Below are positions 10,601 to 20,766 of a stretch of 64,000 nucleotides of DNA, one piece after another. The position numbers were made by a program, and so were the translations under genes. A model generated the notes under the pieces. It did not search any database, was not told the DNA's origin, and was given only the letters and a program-made list of their open reading frames with translations. The first letter of the stretch is position 1. Every line of letters starts with the position of its first letter. This stretch comes from Haliclystus octoradiatus (taxonomy: Eukaryota; Cnidaria; Staurozoa; Stauromedusae; Haliclystidae), in contig OU744449.1 in the NCBI GenBank assembly GCA_916610825.1, forward strand, positions 1,934,001 to 1,998,000, in the 5' to 3' direction.

Positions 10601-12958
10601 GAAAGAATTGCGTGGCATTTGCATATTTAGAAGCTTCAGTACTGTAAAACATTCAAAATTGCACGAGACTTTATTTCGATTTCTGCCATTAGCCACTACA
10701 CAGCTTTTCTATTGTAGAGTTGAAAACATGGGTAACCTACGAAATTTCAGAATCATCTTAAGAATCAGACGGGGAATCATAGCCTAGCTCAACAAGCCTT
10801 GCACTATTCCGCTATACTCTGAATCTTCAACTTTGAATCTGAAATCATTAGTTAACATTTTTAACTTTGGACCGTTTTATGTTTTTTGTTCGTGGCAACA
10901 ACAACAAAAAACTATCCAATTTGACTGGGATTAACCTAGATTCTAGTTCATATACTCTAGAGCTTTCAAAACTTACAGTCTAGAATTAATTTTAATATAA
11001 TATAGCGTGTATCCCATTTTCAACGAGTAGTTCGATTATTCGATTGGTATAATTATAATTCAAAGTTTGAGTTTTGAGTCATTTGCAGTACACGCAAATT
11101 TGTGTACGTTTATTGATTACTTATAAAGTTTCGAAACACACAACTTGCTTCAATATACTTGCGATTTCTAACTTCAAATCTCTCCGATATGTTAACGGTT
11201 ATTTTTTAAATAATTTTTAATAATAATTTTTATTAAAATCAGAGAAAAAACTAGCCTAATTACTAGCCTTTTGTACATTTTATTCAATGCTATGAATAAC
11301 TCGTAATAATTTTTGTTATCATTCATTCATTCATTCATTCATTTGTTTGTTTATGTTTGTTTTGTTCAGGTTTTTTACAAACAGCAATTCTCGAGAGTGA
11401 ACATTCTGAAAACAATGCTGCATTGTTAAGCGTAGCCGGACTCAAACAGGTCAGTAGAAAAACCCTCGAGGGTCTATTATTGTTTGAATAGTGAGTTATT
11501 CAATGAATCACTACAGGTATGTTGAAACAGACCGCATTTAACCCGATTGTGGCCGGTTTATCGGAATGTAGGATAAGTCTGGTCACAAATTCGATTTGGA
11601 ATTAAACACCAGACGTTGTGCCATACATTTCTTCGGCAATGGCACAAGCAATGCTCTAATGAGGGAAATCGACTGTGGACCGATTGCTACTGATTTGTTC
11701 CGATTCGATACTGAAGCAAGACTTAATGAATGTCAGTAGAGGCTCCTGAGTCCTGATACGTCAGTCTCATACTACAGATAAATTTCAACAGATCTCATGA
11801 CAGACAAGCATCGATTGTCGTATGCCGCAGCTACCCATAATGCAATCCACTCTGGACTATTTCATCCGCCTTCCATCAGACGATAGCACTCATTTGATGT
11901 TTTAGATAAAGTCTAAGCTGAGTTGATCTTCAGAGATTTGAACCACATTCGATCAGGTATAAGTCCGGTTGCTCTGCCATCGTATTCTGATCTGATCCTC
12001 CCTATATGATATGATCCCATTCTTTCACATGGTAATCTTATTCTAATTATTACTCATCGCACTATGTTGCTTTTAAAAGACTTCATGCATTTTCCATTGA
12101 CAATTTTGTTTGCAGACAAGCAGTTAAAGTTGATGTCATTTGATGGGGGATTAGATTTCATACGGAGGATACGCTCACTGCAAAACTGAATCGGTCATTC
12201 TCAGTAGATAACATTTCATTAAGGGTTTTGAAAATCTGAAACCCTACTGAAAACACACTGAAGACTTACTGACTAAGCTACGGAATTGGTTAGTTTTCAT
12301 TCAGTATGCTTCAAATTTCAAGATGAATTTCAGTAGTTTTTCAGTAGAGTGAGAAGCTAGGTGTTTGGCGAATCTCAGTATGGTTTCGCTATCCAATACT
12401 ATTCCAGTATGTTTCCAGTAGGTTTTCAGTAGCGATTCAGTATATACAAGATTCAAAGTGTTTGTATTTACGTATTTACGTTATTTGCTTCTCTCGTTCT
12501 AGGTAAAAGATGTTTTAAACAGTACAGCAGACTTCAAGGGTACTGGCAAAGAACACGAAACAGACTTTACAGTAATAGATAGGCAAATATCAAAAGCATG
12601 TTGTACCGATTCACCAACAACGAGCTCTGAAGAATCTAATACGATTTCTAAGGAACGGGAGCCCGAAAATAAAAATCTTGTAACAAGTGAAGCAGATTAC
12701 GATCATTACGATAAAGAAAATTTATCACTTCATTTACCACAACCTACAAGATCAATCTCACCTAAGCAATCGAGAACAATCGATCAGACACGATCCGATA
12801 ATCGATCCGATAAACGATCCGACTCGATTGTTACAATGCGATCGCTAAGTAGTGATGAATTCGGTTCACCAAAAATTCTTGACGATATCGGGGGTGAAAA
12901 TAATAGTTTATTTTATAGTGGAATGTCAGATCCATTGTCTAATTTTCAAATGTTATAA
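4630..12958 (+). CDS. TBC1D5: TBC1 domain family member 5-like Rab GTPase-activating protein (3' exons only)
   Basis: Exons: 4630-4745, 5275-5417, 6016-6119, 6601-6732, 8044-8263, 9014-9255, 10324-10426, 11370-11449, 12503-12958 (stop TAA). All phases agree; a 24-nt microexon at 6793-6816 probably adds 8 codons to the 532. The first three exons cover the C-terminal part of the TBC domain: YDHQLFSHLKKLDVEPQLYG, then WDVLFADGPTLDLVDYIY, which match human TBC1D5 closely. Then come a Ser/Asn-rich linker, a Gln-rich run (exon at 9014), a coiled segment with CLFC (CxxC, as in human CKYC) and AGLKQVKDVL (human AGLKQIKDIL). The family binds retromer and Atg8 proteins and acts as a Rab7 GAP on endosomes and autophagosomes. 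The catalytic Arg and Gln fingers lie upstream, outside what is visible. The acceptor at 4628-4629 shows that 5' exons exist, presumably left of the window. Confidence 0.93.
6185..6524. repeat. Foldback element with about 90-bp arms (TBC1D5 intron)
   Basis: The left arm starts TTTGGTACAAAATATCAACA and includes CGACTGATTGACTTCAGCCA. The right arm is the reverse complement with few differences and ends GTACCAAA. The middle is AT-rich. No coding capacity. Inferred to be a non-autonomous DNA transposon. Confidence 0.6.
6793..6816 (+). other. TBC1D5: Probable 24-nt (or 21-nt) microexon of TBC1D5
   Basis: Between exons 6601-6732 and 8044-8263, ATATCAG|CAG|GATACTG offers two tandem acceptors (NAGNAG), and AAG|GTTTTG a donor. 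The exon reads QDTEANIK (or DTEANIK), phase 0 at both ends like its neighbours. Joined to the next exon it gives NIK-FAKALGSS, resembling human TBC1D5 LINFGRKLIS. Splicing is inferred; the donor is not strong. Confidence 0.5.
7102..7310. repeat. Long near-perfect hairpin, foldback family FB-A copy 3
   Basis: Two arms of about 100 bp (about 7102-7202 and 7208-7310) are reverse complements with only a handful of differences and a loop of a few bases. Each arm contains CGAAAGAGTCAAAGAATACA and CACAGCGATCTTC. The shared CACGC-TTT-CAGCGATCTTC core ties it to the copies at 3347 and 18641. Confidence 0.75.
10044..10168. repeat. Small foldback element with 36-bp inverted ends
   Basis: GAATGAGAGTCAAAAATGAA begins the left end and its exact complement ends the right; the inverted match extends about 36 bp with a single difference. 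Length 125 bp, inside a TBC1D5 intron. No coding capacity. Confidence 0.6.
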
Positions 12959-14094
12959 TTAATTAATTTAGTTATTGTGTATAATAATCTTCTGCTTTCA
13001 ATGAATAATTTTTGCATTATTATAGATAGATTTTTGTACATATTTAAAAACGACAATTGCTATAAATTTGTAAGAGAATCGATATAATATCATTAAATAT
13101 TCATGATAATTATGTAAAGCATATTAATATTATGATTATCAGAGATGACATACCAATATTATAGTAGCATCAAATGAAATTTAAAAACTTGATCATATTT
13201 TATTTAAATTTGCAAATTGGTTTTTGCTGTCTTTCAGGGATCAATGTAAATTGATAAACATGTTCCTACTGTAAACATGGTTTCCCTGGTAATATAATTT
13301 GCTATGATCTATAAGCCAGTTTTGAGGATAGGTTTTTTTTGGATTTATCATTGATCCGCAAACCGAGTAACATTACAGATTTTTGCAGTGGGTTGGATCT
13401 TTATTTATGTTAGTATATTGAAACTTGTGTGCGTTTATAGGCATAAAATTGGCCATCATGACTTTCAGGATCAAAGTAGAAAAGTGAATGCCATTTTTCA
13501 AGCCACAGTGAATCAGTGCATATTCGAAAAACAAGCGCAAAGTTTGCCGGTCAATTTTGGCTTTATTTTTACCAAATTACAATTTACTATTATTTTACTA
13601 AATTATTTTACTAAATTACTAAATTATCACCAAATGTTACCCACATTGTAATTTTGAGTTAGGATGGCTCAACAAGAGATACTTAATCAAAAAACTTCAA
13701 CTTGAATGTGTTATTATTTTATCATTAATTTTTTTACAAACTATGCTTAATAAATAGTATCAGATAAGATAAATGTAGAGATTACATAATTATTACAAAA
13801 CCAAGTTAAATGCTCCCATATCTTCAGCAAGTGTTGATATTGGAAATGATTCTCGTTCTATATGTGTATGGAATCTGAAATACATCTCATGTCATAAAAA
13901 TTTACTCTAAAGTGTATAAAGATAACATCATGTTGGTTCAATATCAATGTAACCAATAAAACAGTTATATTTATACTATCTTCAAAAAAATGATTTTATT
14001 ATGTTAAGAGCCCCATGTTTGAAATATAAAAAGAATTGAAAGTGATTTCAATAGTTGAAATAACAAAACACAACTGTGACATAAAGATATGAAA
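12959..14094. other. Convergent 3' flanks of TBC1D5 and the PAN-fibrinogen pseudogene
   Basis: AT-rich, with no gene seen. An AATAAA on the plus strand occurs only at 13749-13754, about 790 bp after the TBC1D5 stop. On the minus strand AATAAA at 14000-13995 lies about 95 nt after the end of the PAN-fibrinogen reading frame and is a good polyadenylation signal. From about 13632 rightward the sequence belongs to the tandem duplication (match to 20352 onward, for example AGGATGGCTCAACAAG). Confidence 0.5.
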
Positions 14095-14660
14095 TCAAAA
14101 ATTGTTGCGATAATATCGTCTGATTTTTATTTCAGTTCTTGTCAGTGAAAGATAGAGTCCTGTGATTTCCGCCCAAGTGAGCCCTTTGCCATATCCAACG
14201 TTATTATAATTACCATTGAGATTGACACGGTGACACTTTTTATACCACCACGCACCAATGAATTTACATGCACAATTAATGTCATAAATGTCATTATCCC
14301 TGTCTTTTGTTGTGAACATTTGATTGTTATGGAAAGTCATTGAATCCCCAGCATTTCCTATTGAGATAACAAATGACAACATTTTTGCAATAAACACGCC
14401 ATCTCGCTGATATTTATAGGTGTGAAAAATTCGAGGTTTTCAATGCAAAGTAAACAAATCTAGAAACTATACATATCTATTCTAGTCAATCTTAAACTTA
14501 TTCTCAAGACAATGTATTCATTCATTCACGAAATGCAACGAAATTTGGGCTTCTAGCAGTGAATCCTGAATATTTCCTTTCATGATGTCCCAGAGTCTTA
14601 CTGCGAGGTGCATAAATGATATTTGAAATGCAAAAATCACTTCAGCAATTAAGTTTATAG

Positions 14661-14942
14661 CAATTTTGCGCTACTAATTTTCCAGCAAAGTCGGTAATTT
14701 TAGCTAGTGAGGCTGCTAGTAAGATTCTCAAAATGGCACAACGCAATGAAAAAGGTATTGCAATTACTCCCCTGAGATGGTTAATTTCTAGATTGGCAAA
14801 AGGACAAGAAAGTCTACCAAAAGCAATGCAATTTATCGACCATGAACGACAAGCACAATACTGCAGCAATGAAGACTTTCGTGGAACAATGTTAAACAGA
14901 ACATTTACTGTCGATTCAATAATATCTTCGATGCAAAGTTGA
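14661..14942 (+). other. Unidentified coding-like open frame inside intron 3 of the PAN-fibrinogen pseudogene
   Basis: Stop-to-stop frame of 93 codons with an internal ATG at 14733 that would give 69 residues. Composition looks protein-like (AITPLRWLISRLAKGQES, AMQFIDHERQAQYCSNEDF). It is absent from the matching intron of the sister gene, so it arrived with an insertion. TTTATAG directly before it could be a splice acceptor. I do not recognise the family; a fragment of a transposon protein or retrocopy is plausible. Confidence 0.3.
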
Positions 14943-15187
14943 AAAATGCTGCTGAGCTGCAGCTCTGCAAACATCTGTATTAATAGTAGTGTCTGTTTGT
15001 AAATAAATTGGACCTACACTCAATGATATAGTATCATATAATACTGTACGAATGAAGATGATGACATTATTCTTTGGAATGAAGGAAGCATACGAGGTTA
15101 GTTAAGGAATCAAAATTGCTAATGTATGCTATTTATAAAATATACAATTTATATAGGCATTCTTCAAGGAATGAAGGTGGTTATACA

Positions 15188-15636
15188 TTTTTAATAATCA
15201 CTTGAAAAAAACTTGTATCATGATTGGTGGATTTGTACCATGTGTTTAGAGGTTATGTCAAGACAACCCACGAAATTTCATGGCAACCCCTAAAAGCGTG
15301 CAGGTATAGGTCTATACCCGCACGTGTGCGGGTATAGACCTATACTTGCACGGTTTTAGCCAAACAACTAGAACACATGTTTTGAAAATGGCTACTAGCT
15401 GCGACAGATTGAATATTTTTTCATAAAATCAACTTAAATGTATACTCTGTAATTGAAAATTCAATTGAGGAATTAAAAAAAAGTACGAACTTGGGATTTG
15501 CTATATTCAGATGTAACTTTTACTATATATTTCTAATATTGCAAACATATTGAATTCTTCGCGTTACATTTTTAAATGATATTCGTAACAATTTCATTCA
15601 AATTGCATTTAATGAAAAAGCAATGACCCATTAAAT
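15188..15636 (+). repeat. Interspersed element with internal 56-bp palindrome, copy 1
   Basis: Very similar along its length to 61289-61745 (shared CACTTGAAAAAAACTTGTAT and CATATTGAATTCTTCG). At 15297-15352 it has a palindrome with 27-bp arms and a GT centre, with one mismatched pair. A further shared piece, CACAAGAGTGATGTAATCCC, lies at 15860 here but is contiguous at 61738 in the other copy, so this copy was split by a 220-bp insertion. Confidence 0.65.
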
Positions 15637-15751
15637 TAGCATAAACAAATCATTGTTGTAGTGAAATTGATGAGAGATAATTGATGTTCCAGACAAAGGT
15701 TATGTTACATGATTATTAAAATGATTACATCACTCTTTGTTCGTGGGCCAT

Positions 15752-15852
15752 CGAAATTTAGATCCACTCGTTCTATAACAACAAACTCGGCGGCCTCGTT
15801 TACGATATGGATTTCTCGTTTGTTGTTAGTGAACTCGGGGATCTAAATTCCG
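15752..15852. repeat. Imperfect hairpin next to the exon 3 donor of the pseudogene
   Basis: Arms of about 40 bp: CGAAATTTAGATCCACTCG on the left, the near complement ending GGATCTAAATTCCG on the right, both containing AACAACAAAC in the same sense. It lies inside the 220-bp insertion that splits the 15188 repeat. Probably a small foldback element. Confidence 0.45.
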
Positions 15853-18640
15853 ATAACCCACTCACAAGAGTGATGTAATCCCTTATTATTCTATCCAAGA
15901 CATGTAACATACCTTTGTAACCTTTAAATGTTAAGCGATAGTTATCCGACTCATCCGCAATCATTGCCTCGTAATACTCTGCATATCGATGTTCTTCGCC
16001 ATCCCACAAATCAAATCTTAGGGTTGTGTTTGTATCTTTCATCAATTCATGAGCGTTATGTAATCCAAGTCAAAATTCACCATTCAAATTTCCAAATCCC
16101 TTTTTGTATGACTGCCAATCACGAAAGAAATCAACACTTCCATTGAATCTTCTTTGCAATATGGTCCATCCTAAATTTATAAAACAACATATAGGGTAAA
16201 AATTCATTAGTTCCTGCTCTTTAACACATACATTTTATATTTAAAATTCTCGTTGGAAATGGTTTTACATTGTTGATCTGGGGTTTCAAACGATGCTTAT
16301 TTCAGTTGCATTTTACACACTTTTCATGTCGTGATGATGAAAAACAAAAATTAAGTAGATATTTTGCTCTACGAGAGATGCCTTCTCCCATTTTCTATCT
16401 TCAGACATATACAACTTTTTATGCTGAACAGTGAAAAATGGTGATATCGACCATTGCAAGGAGAAACTGAGCTAGGTTACTCATCTCTTTGCTAGGTTGT
16501 CTTTTATTGTGCATAGCAGAATAAGAATCCATGGCAAGAAGGCTTTGTCTCCTCTCTTAATTATGTAGATCTCAATCAAATGAATTAAACATTTTCGGCT
16601 CTGTTCATAATTTTCATTATTCATACCTCCACTATCTGTGTCCATGTCACAAAATACTTCTATTCTGCAATCACTGGTGATAAGCAAAGTGTAAATTGAA
16701 CTTATAGCATCTTGATTAGACCCTTGGGCAATGGCAAGACAATCTTTTTTCTGAAAATAATGTAAGTTAATTAGAAAATTCTGTTCAACATTATCATTAT
16801 CATAAGCGATTAGCGAAAATATTTGAACGCGAAAAACTGTCGACTCAAGTCCCAAATAAATGACTTTTATTCTCGCAAAATCGATAGGATCATTTCAGTT
16901 TTTTTTATTTGTGTCGACATCAATGATTTTTTGAGAAATCGTGTAGTAAATTGATCCCACCAATCCGAGTCGAGGTACGTCATTGTCTACCAATCAGAAG
17001 GAGTAGACCGAGCGCCACAGAACAAAAACGGCAGGTTTCTTGAAAATCTCGGCGGGCAACTTGAAAATCATATAAATGTGTTCATAAAAATATGCTAAAC
17101 AATTCCCTAAATCTTGTTTTGATTAAATTTTGTTGTAAACCCTTCAAAAATCCAATTTATATTTCAGGATTCACGGTCAAAGCCTTCTTATCAATTTGAG
17201 AAAAGGCTGCATGTGAGGTTCATGGTCTTTGATTCTTTTGTTCTCCTAAGTTTTGCAAATCAATAGAAGCATGACGAAAACACAAAATGTATGAATTAAG
17301 AAGGCTCTGACCGTGAAATAATTTGTAAATTCGTCGCTGGTGAGCTCCACAATTAATGATTTTCTTGTAAATAATTAGAATTATGAAATCCAAAATTCGT
17401 ATATTCATGGTCTATTGCTTGCTGTATAGATTGTGGGGATTGTTTTCAAAATTCGACACAGATGCCTATAGCAGCATGCTAGCAATTCCCAAAATCAATA
17501 AATGAAAAGAAATTTGCATTAATTTACCCGAATGAATTTCGTACAAAAATATACCAAAGGGGTTGAATAGCGTCAACAATATATCAGTACAAATCAACAA
17601 CTAACTTTATTTGTACAGTTGTAAATTTGGAGCATAAGAAAACATCAAACCAAATAAATTATTTATTGACTACATACTACGATTGTAAAACGATAAATAT
17701 GTGATACCAAATGAAAGGTTTAATACTTACAAGATAAGCTTCGTAATAAGTCACATTTTCTACTGTTTGCATTCCTCGGACACTTGAAACGTCATTGAAA
17801 AGCTCACACAGAAATATATCACTTCCATTAGAGTTCAAAATAAGGTTGAATGATTGGCAATTGATCAAATTTTCACAGTTCATAGTACAGTAAAGAGAGT
17901 CATTAAGCAGCAATCGTTGCAATGGAGTACCGATTCTTTTTACACCATGGGTATTCTTGAATGTTCTTCCTGTTGTTATAGTGTTAGAGCATTTTGAATC
18001 AACCATTGAAAAGAAAGATACAAAAAGAAGCAATCTCATAGTTATTTGAATCAGAGCTATTTTCATTTCGAACTCTCTTGTTCAATAGTTCAAGTACTAT
18101 ACACTGAAATGGTAAATGTTAAACCGTCGTCATTAACTTACAGAGCAGATGTTTTACTTGGTGACTAACAGAGATATACAATTCAAGGACATGTTCATCT
18201 ATTGTTAAAGTAATTAATTCATTCAGATATGATTTAACATTTCTTCCTTAGTTTACGGAAATCAGAAATAATTAATTTTCTATTCGTCATTCGTAAAATG
18301 GGAATCAAATAGATGATGCATTTTTGACCCTTTAATGAAGAGAGATGTTTTGAAGACAAGCGCAGAGGCGGGCATTGTATTAACTGTCGAAAGAATGCTT
18401 TTGAGCGAAATTATCAACCAAATAAACCATGAATTATCCTCATGCTAACTTGGGCTTGAACCTGTAGTCTCATAATCAAACCTGAAGCGGAAACCGCTAG
18501 ACGAAAAGCGATTGAAATAATCCGGATTTTATTTACACACATACAATTAGCCTTTCAGGCTAGGAAAATAAAATAAACCGCGCTTTAACCCTCACTTAGA
18601 TATTTATTTTCTAAACGAAGAAATATAATAAGAGACAATG

Positions 18641-18764
18641 ATGAGGAAAAACCTTTCCCGTTACTGGGAGTTGCAAGCTTTTAATTACGGTCTTCGTACG
18701 GTAATGCGGAAGATCGCAGCTAAACGCGTGAGACTCCGAGTAACGGAAAAAGGCATCACCTCAT
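18641..18764. repeat. Foldback MITE, family FB-A copy 4
   Basis: Inverted ends ATGAGG-AACCTTTCCCGTTACT and, on the other strand, ATGAGG-GCCTTTTTCCGTTACT. The inner part has CACGCGTTTAGCTGCGATCTTCC on the minus strand, matching the 7102 hairpin. Confidence 0.6.
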
Positions 18765-19257
18765 ATTTGTCTGCTATTGTATAATGCTCTGTTTTACCCG
18801 GCATGAACACTGTCAAATTATATATGTATCTGAGTTTACAGTTACTATAATTAATGTTTTATTTAGTATTATAAATAAAGAATTATACAACCTTATTTAC
18901 AATTTTTTACGGCATAATTGAATCACTTTTTATTTATTTATGTTTACGCTTAAAAGTGTTTAACGTGGAATGACATGAATAATAAATATTTCGTGTGCCC
19001 TTTCAATGCTCTTGATGTCTTTTACCAAGTATGGAGACCATACTGCTGACACATTTTCCAAAAGTGACGATACATATCATTAGAAGATTTCATTATTAAA
19101 TCAGGATCTCTACTCGAGATGCATAGTCTTCCAAAGACTCTCTGTCATGCCAGCAAATTGAAGGACAAACGGAAATATCCAATGCAAATAGCCAATGATA
19201 AAAACTGCGGGAAATGGTGGACAAAGAAACTACGAATATGTATGCTAAGTCTTTGTG

Positions 19258-19440
19258 AGGTTCATTTGATTTTATTTGATTTATTCGTCATATAAAATAT
19301 AACAGGCAAATACAGAGGACTAGATTCACAAATAATTCCACTTACATAAAGCCTAATACAATAACAAAAGTAAGATTAACTTAAAAAATGATATTCAAGG
19401 AAAGTTGATGATTATGCAATAGTTAGAAAAATATTTTACA
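19258..19440 (-). mobile_element. 3' end fragment of a LINE (same family as 57950-58860)
   Basis: Shares with 57984-58060 the series GTCAT, GGCAAATA-AGGAC, CACTTACATA-AGCCT and ends in a TTTGAT-type short tandem tail on the left. This is the 3' untranslated end of a minus-strand LINE; the coding part is missing, as expected for a 5'-truncated insertion. Confidence 0.45.
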
Positions 19441-20766
19441 ATTTAATCGCCACGAGGGATTTCTTGAAACTTTGCAGTGTTTGTTCCCACATTCAGCCTC
19501 AACTTCAATAAAACCATGGAAAACTCATGGAATTTATATCTGTCCCATATGTGTCTGAAGCTTTATCAGAAACAAATTTCTTGAGGCAAACACGAACATT
19601 CTGTAAGATGTCAAATCTCTCAGCTAATGCAAGATTTCCATTTTCCATTTTCTTCTGTCAATAAGTCTTCTCAGCTTTCTCCTTTGTTAAACATAACACC
19701 ATAGGTACACTACATTAAAATCCAGGGACTACTTTACAGTCATTACTGCATCAACCATACAGTAAACCATTTTAAGACAAAACAATATATTCGATCTATT
19801 ACAATATTCGATGTAGTGTGTCGAAATAGTTCGACAGACGGATTATCTCCCCCAAGTGCCGACAATAAACATAATGTCACTCCACTGATAACACAGTATA
19901 GCAAAGGTAATAACGAAAGATTGCAGCGTTAAAAACCACATTGGATTCACTTTCACTGAAAGTATAGCTTCAAAGTTCGCTATACAAAACATATGCTGTC
20001 TTTCAGCAATAGGAAATACGAATTAAACACACAGCTTTCTAAATACATTTGGCCAGCCGAAGGCATCAAGTTATTATACAAAGTCTCGAGGGTTGTAAGA
20101 GTCTGCTCCTCCTGTTCTGATTTAAGGGACTGATCAAGTCTCCAACATGCATTACAGAAACTAGCTAAAACCTTTCACCTTCGTCAATCTGAAAACATTC
20201 GGGAAACATTTATAGTCTCTGGTAAATACGGCGAAATTAAACAAAAGAGATAATTGATATATATGGATAAGTTAACAATGTATGCTTATCTACATCGGTA
20301 TAAACGGCTGAGTATTTTTGAGATTTTCTTTGTGTGAATTGACATGACTTCCCATGAAGCATACATTGTAAATATCGGTCAGGATGGCTCAACAAGGGAG
20401 AATTAACCAAAAAATACCACTTTGAGTTGGTTGTGATTTCTTTACTACTTTTTGATAATATAGAGACATAATACGAATAAAATACAAAATGAAATGAAAT
20501 ACTGTGCTTAATTATATAATGCTCCAATCTTTTCAGCAGATGTTGATATTGGAAGTCATTTTCGTTTATTAATTATTATATACATACATATGCATGAAAA
20601 TCAAATGCATCTTATATTTTTAAAAATTATTCTATACAATGTAAAATTTATAGATAATATCAGGACATTATATAATATTATACTCTTATGCTGAAAACCC
20701 CATGTTTGTGAATATCAAGTAATTTTTATAGTGGAAATAATAAGACACACACAGATATGCATGCAT

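Larger units (their letters stand above)
14095..18066 (-). pseudogene. PAN/apple plus fibrinogen-domain secreted protein, copy with a premature stop
   Basis: Four exons with GT-AG sites: 18066-17731, 16750-16627, 16170-15913 and 14357-14095. The frame totals 981 nt, but codon 187 (16072-16070) is TGA where the sister gene has TGG (Trp), inside the conserved NLNGEFWLGL motif of the fibrinogen fold. Exon 1 encodes a signal peptide (MKIALIQITMRLLLFVSFFS) and a Cys-rich PAN-like domain. Exons 2-4 encode the fibrinogen C-terminal domain with FCDMDTD, a DRDND calcium site followed by NCAC, and CHRVNLNGNY. Apart from the stop the frame is open and all splice sites look usable, so loss is recent. Either it is a pseudogene, or it makes a 186-residue PAN-only product; nonsense-mediated decay would be expected. 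A sequencing or allelic error is possible. Confidence 0.82.
13632..18610. repeat. Tandem duplication unit 1 (PAN-fibrinogen gene, broken copy)
   Basis: Matches unit 2 (about 20352-24810) in the same order and orientation: 3' flank, four exons, promoter region and about 350 bp of weaker upstream similarity. Introns differ by insertions. Edges are approximate, judged by eye. Confidence 0.7.
18067..20766. other. Intergenic region between the two PAN-fibrinogen genes
   Basis: Contains the promoter region of the broken copy (18067-18260, nearly identical to 24263-24450), a foldback element at 18641-18764, a LINE 3' tail at about 19258-19380, and coding-like minus-strand fragments at 19505-19648 and around 19990-20160 that I cannot assign. 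No complete gene is seen. Confidence 0.5.

Noticed and set aside
14642-14974. 110-codon minus-strand frame
   Set aside because: Antisense of the more protein-like plus-strand frame 14661-14942; it has no splice continuity with the PAN-fibrinogen exons.
18437-18500. tRNA-like sequence (minus strand) with a B-box GGTTCAAGCCC
   Set aside because: The acceptor and T stems do not pair convincingly and no clean anticodon arm could be drawn; at best a decayed tRNA or SINE head.
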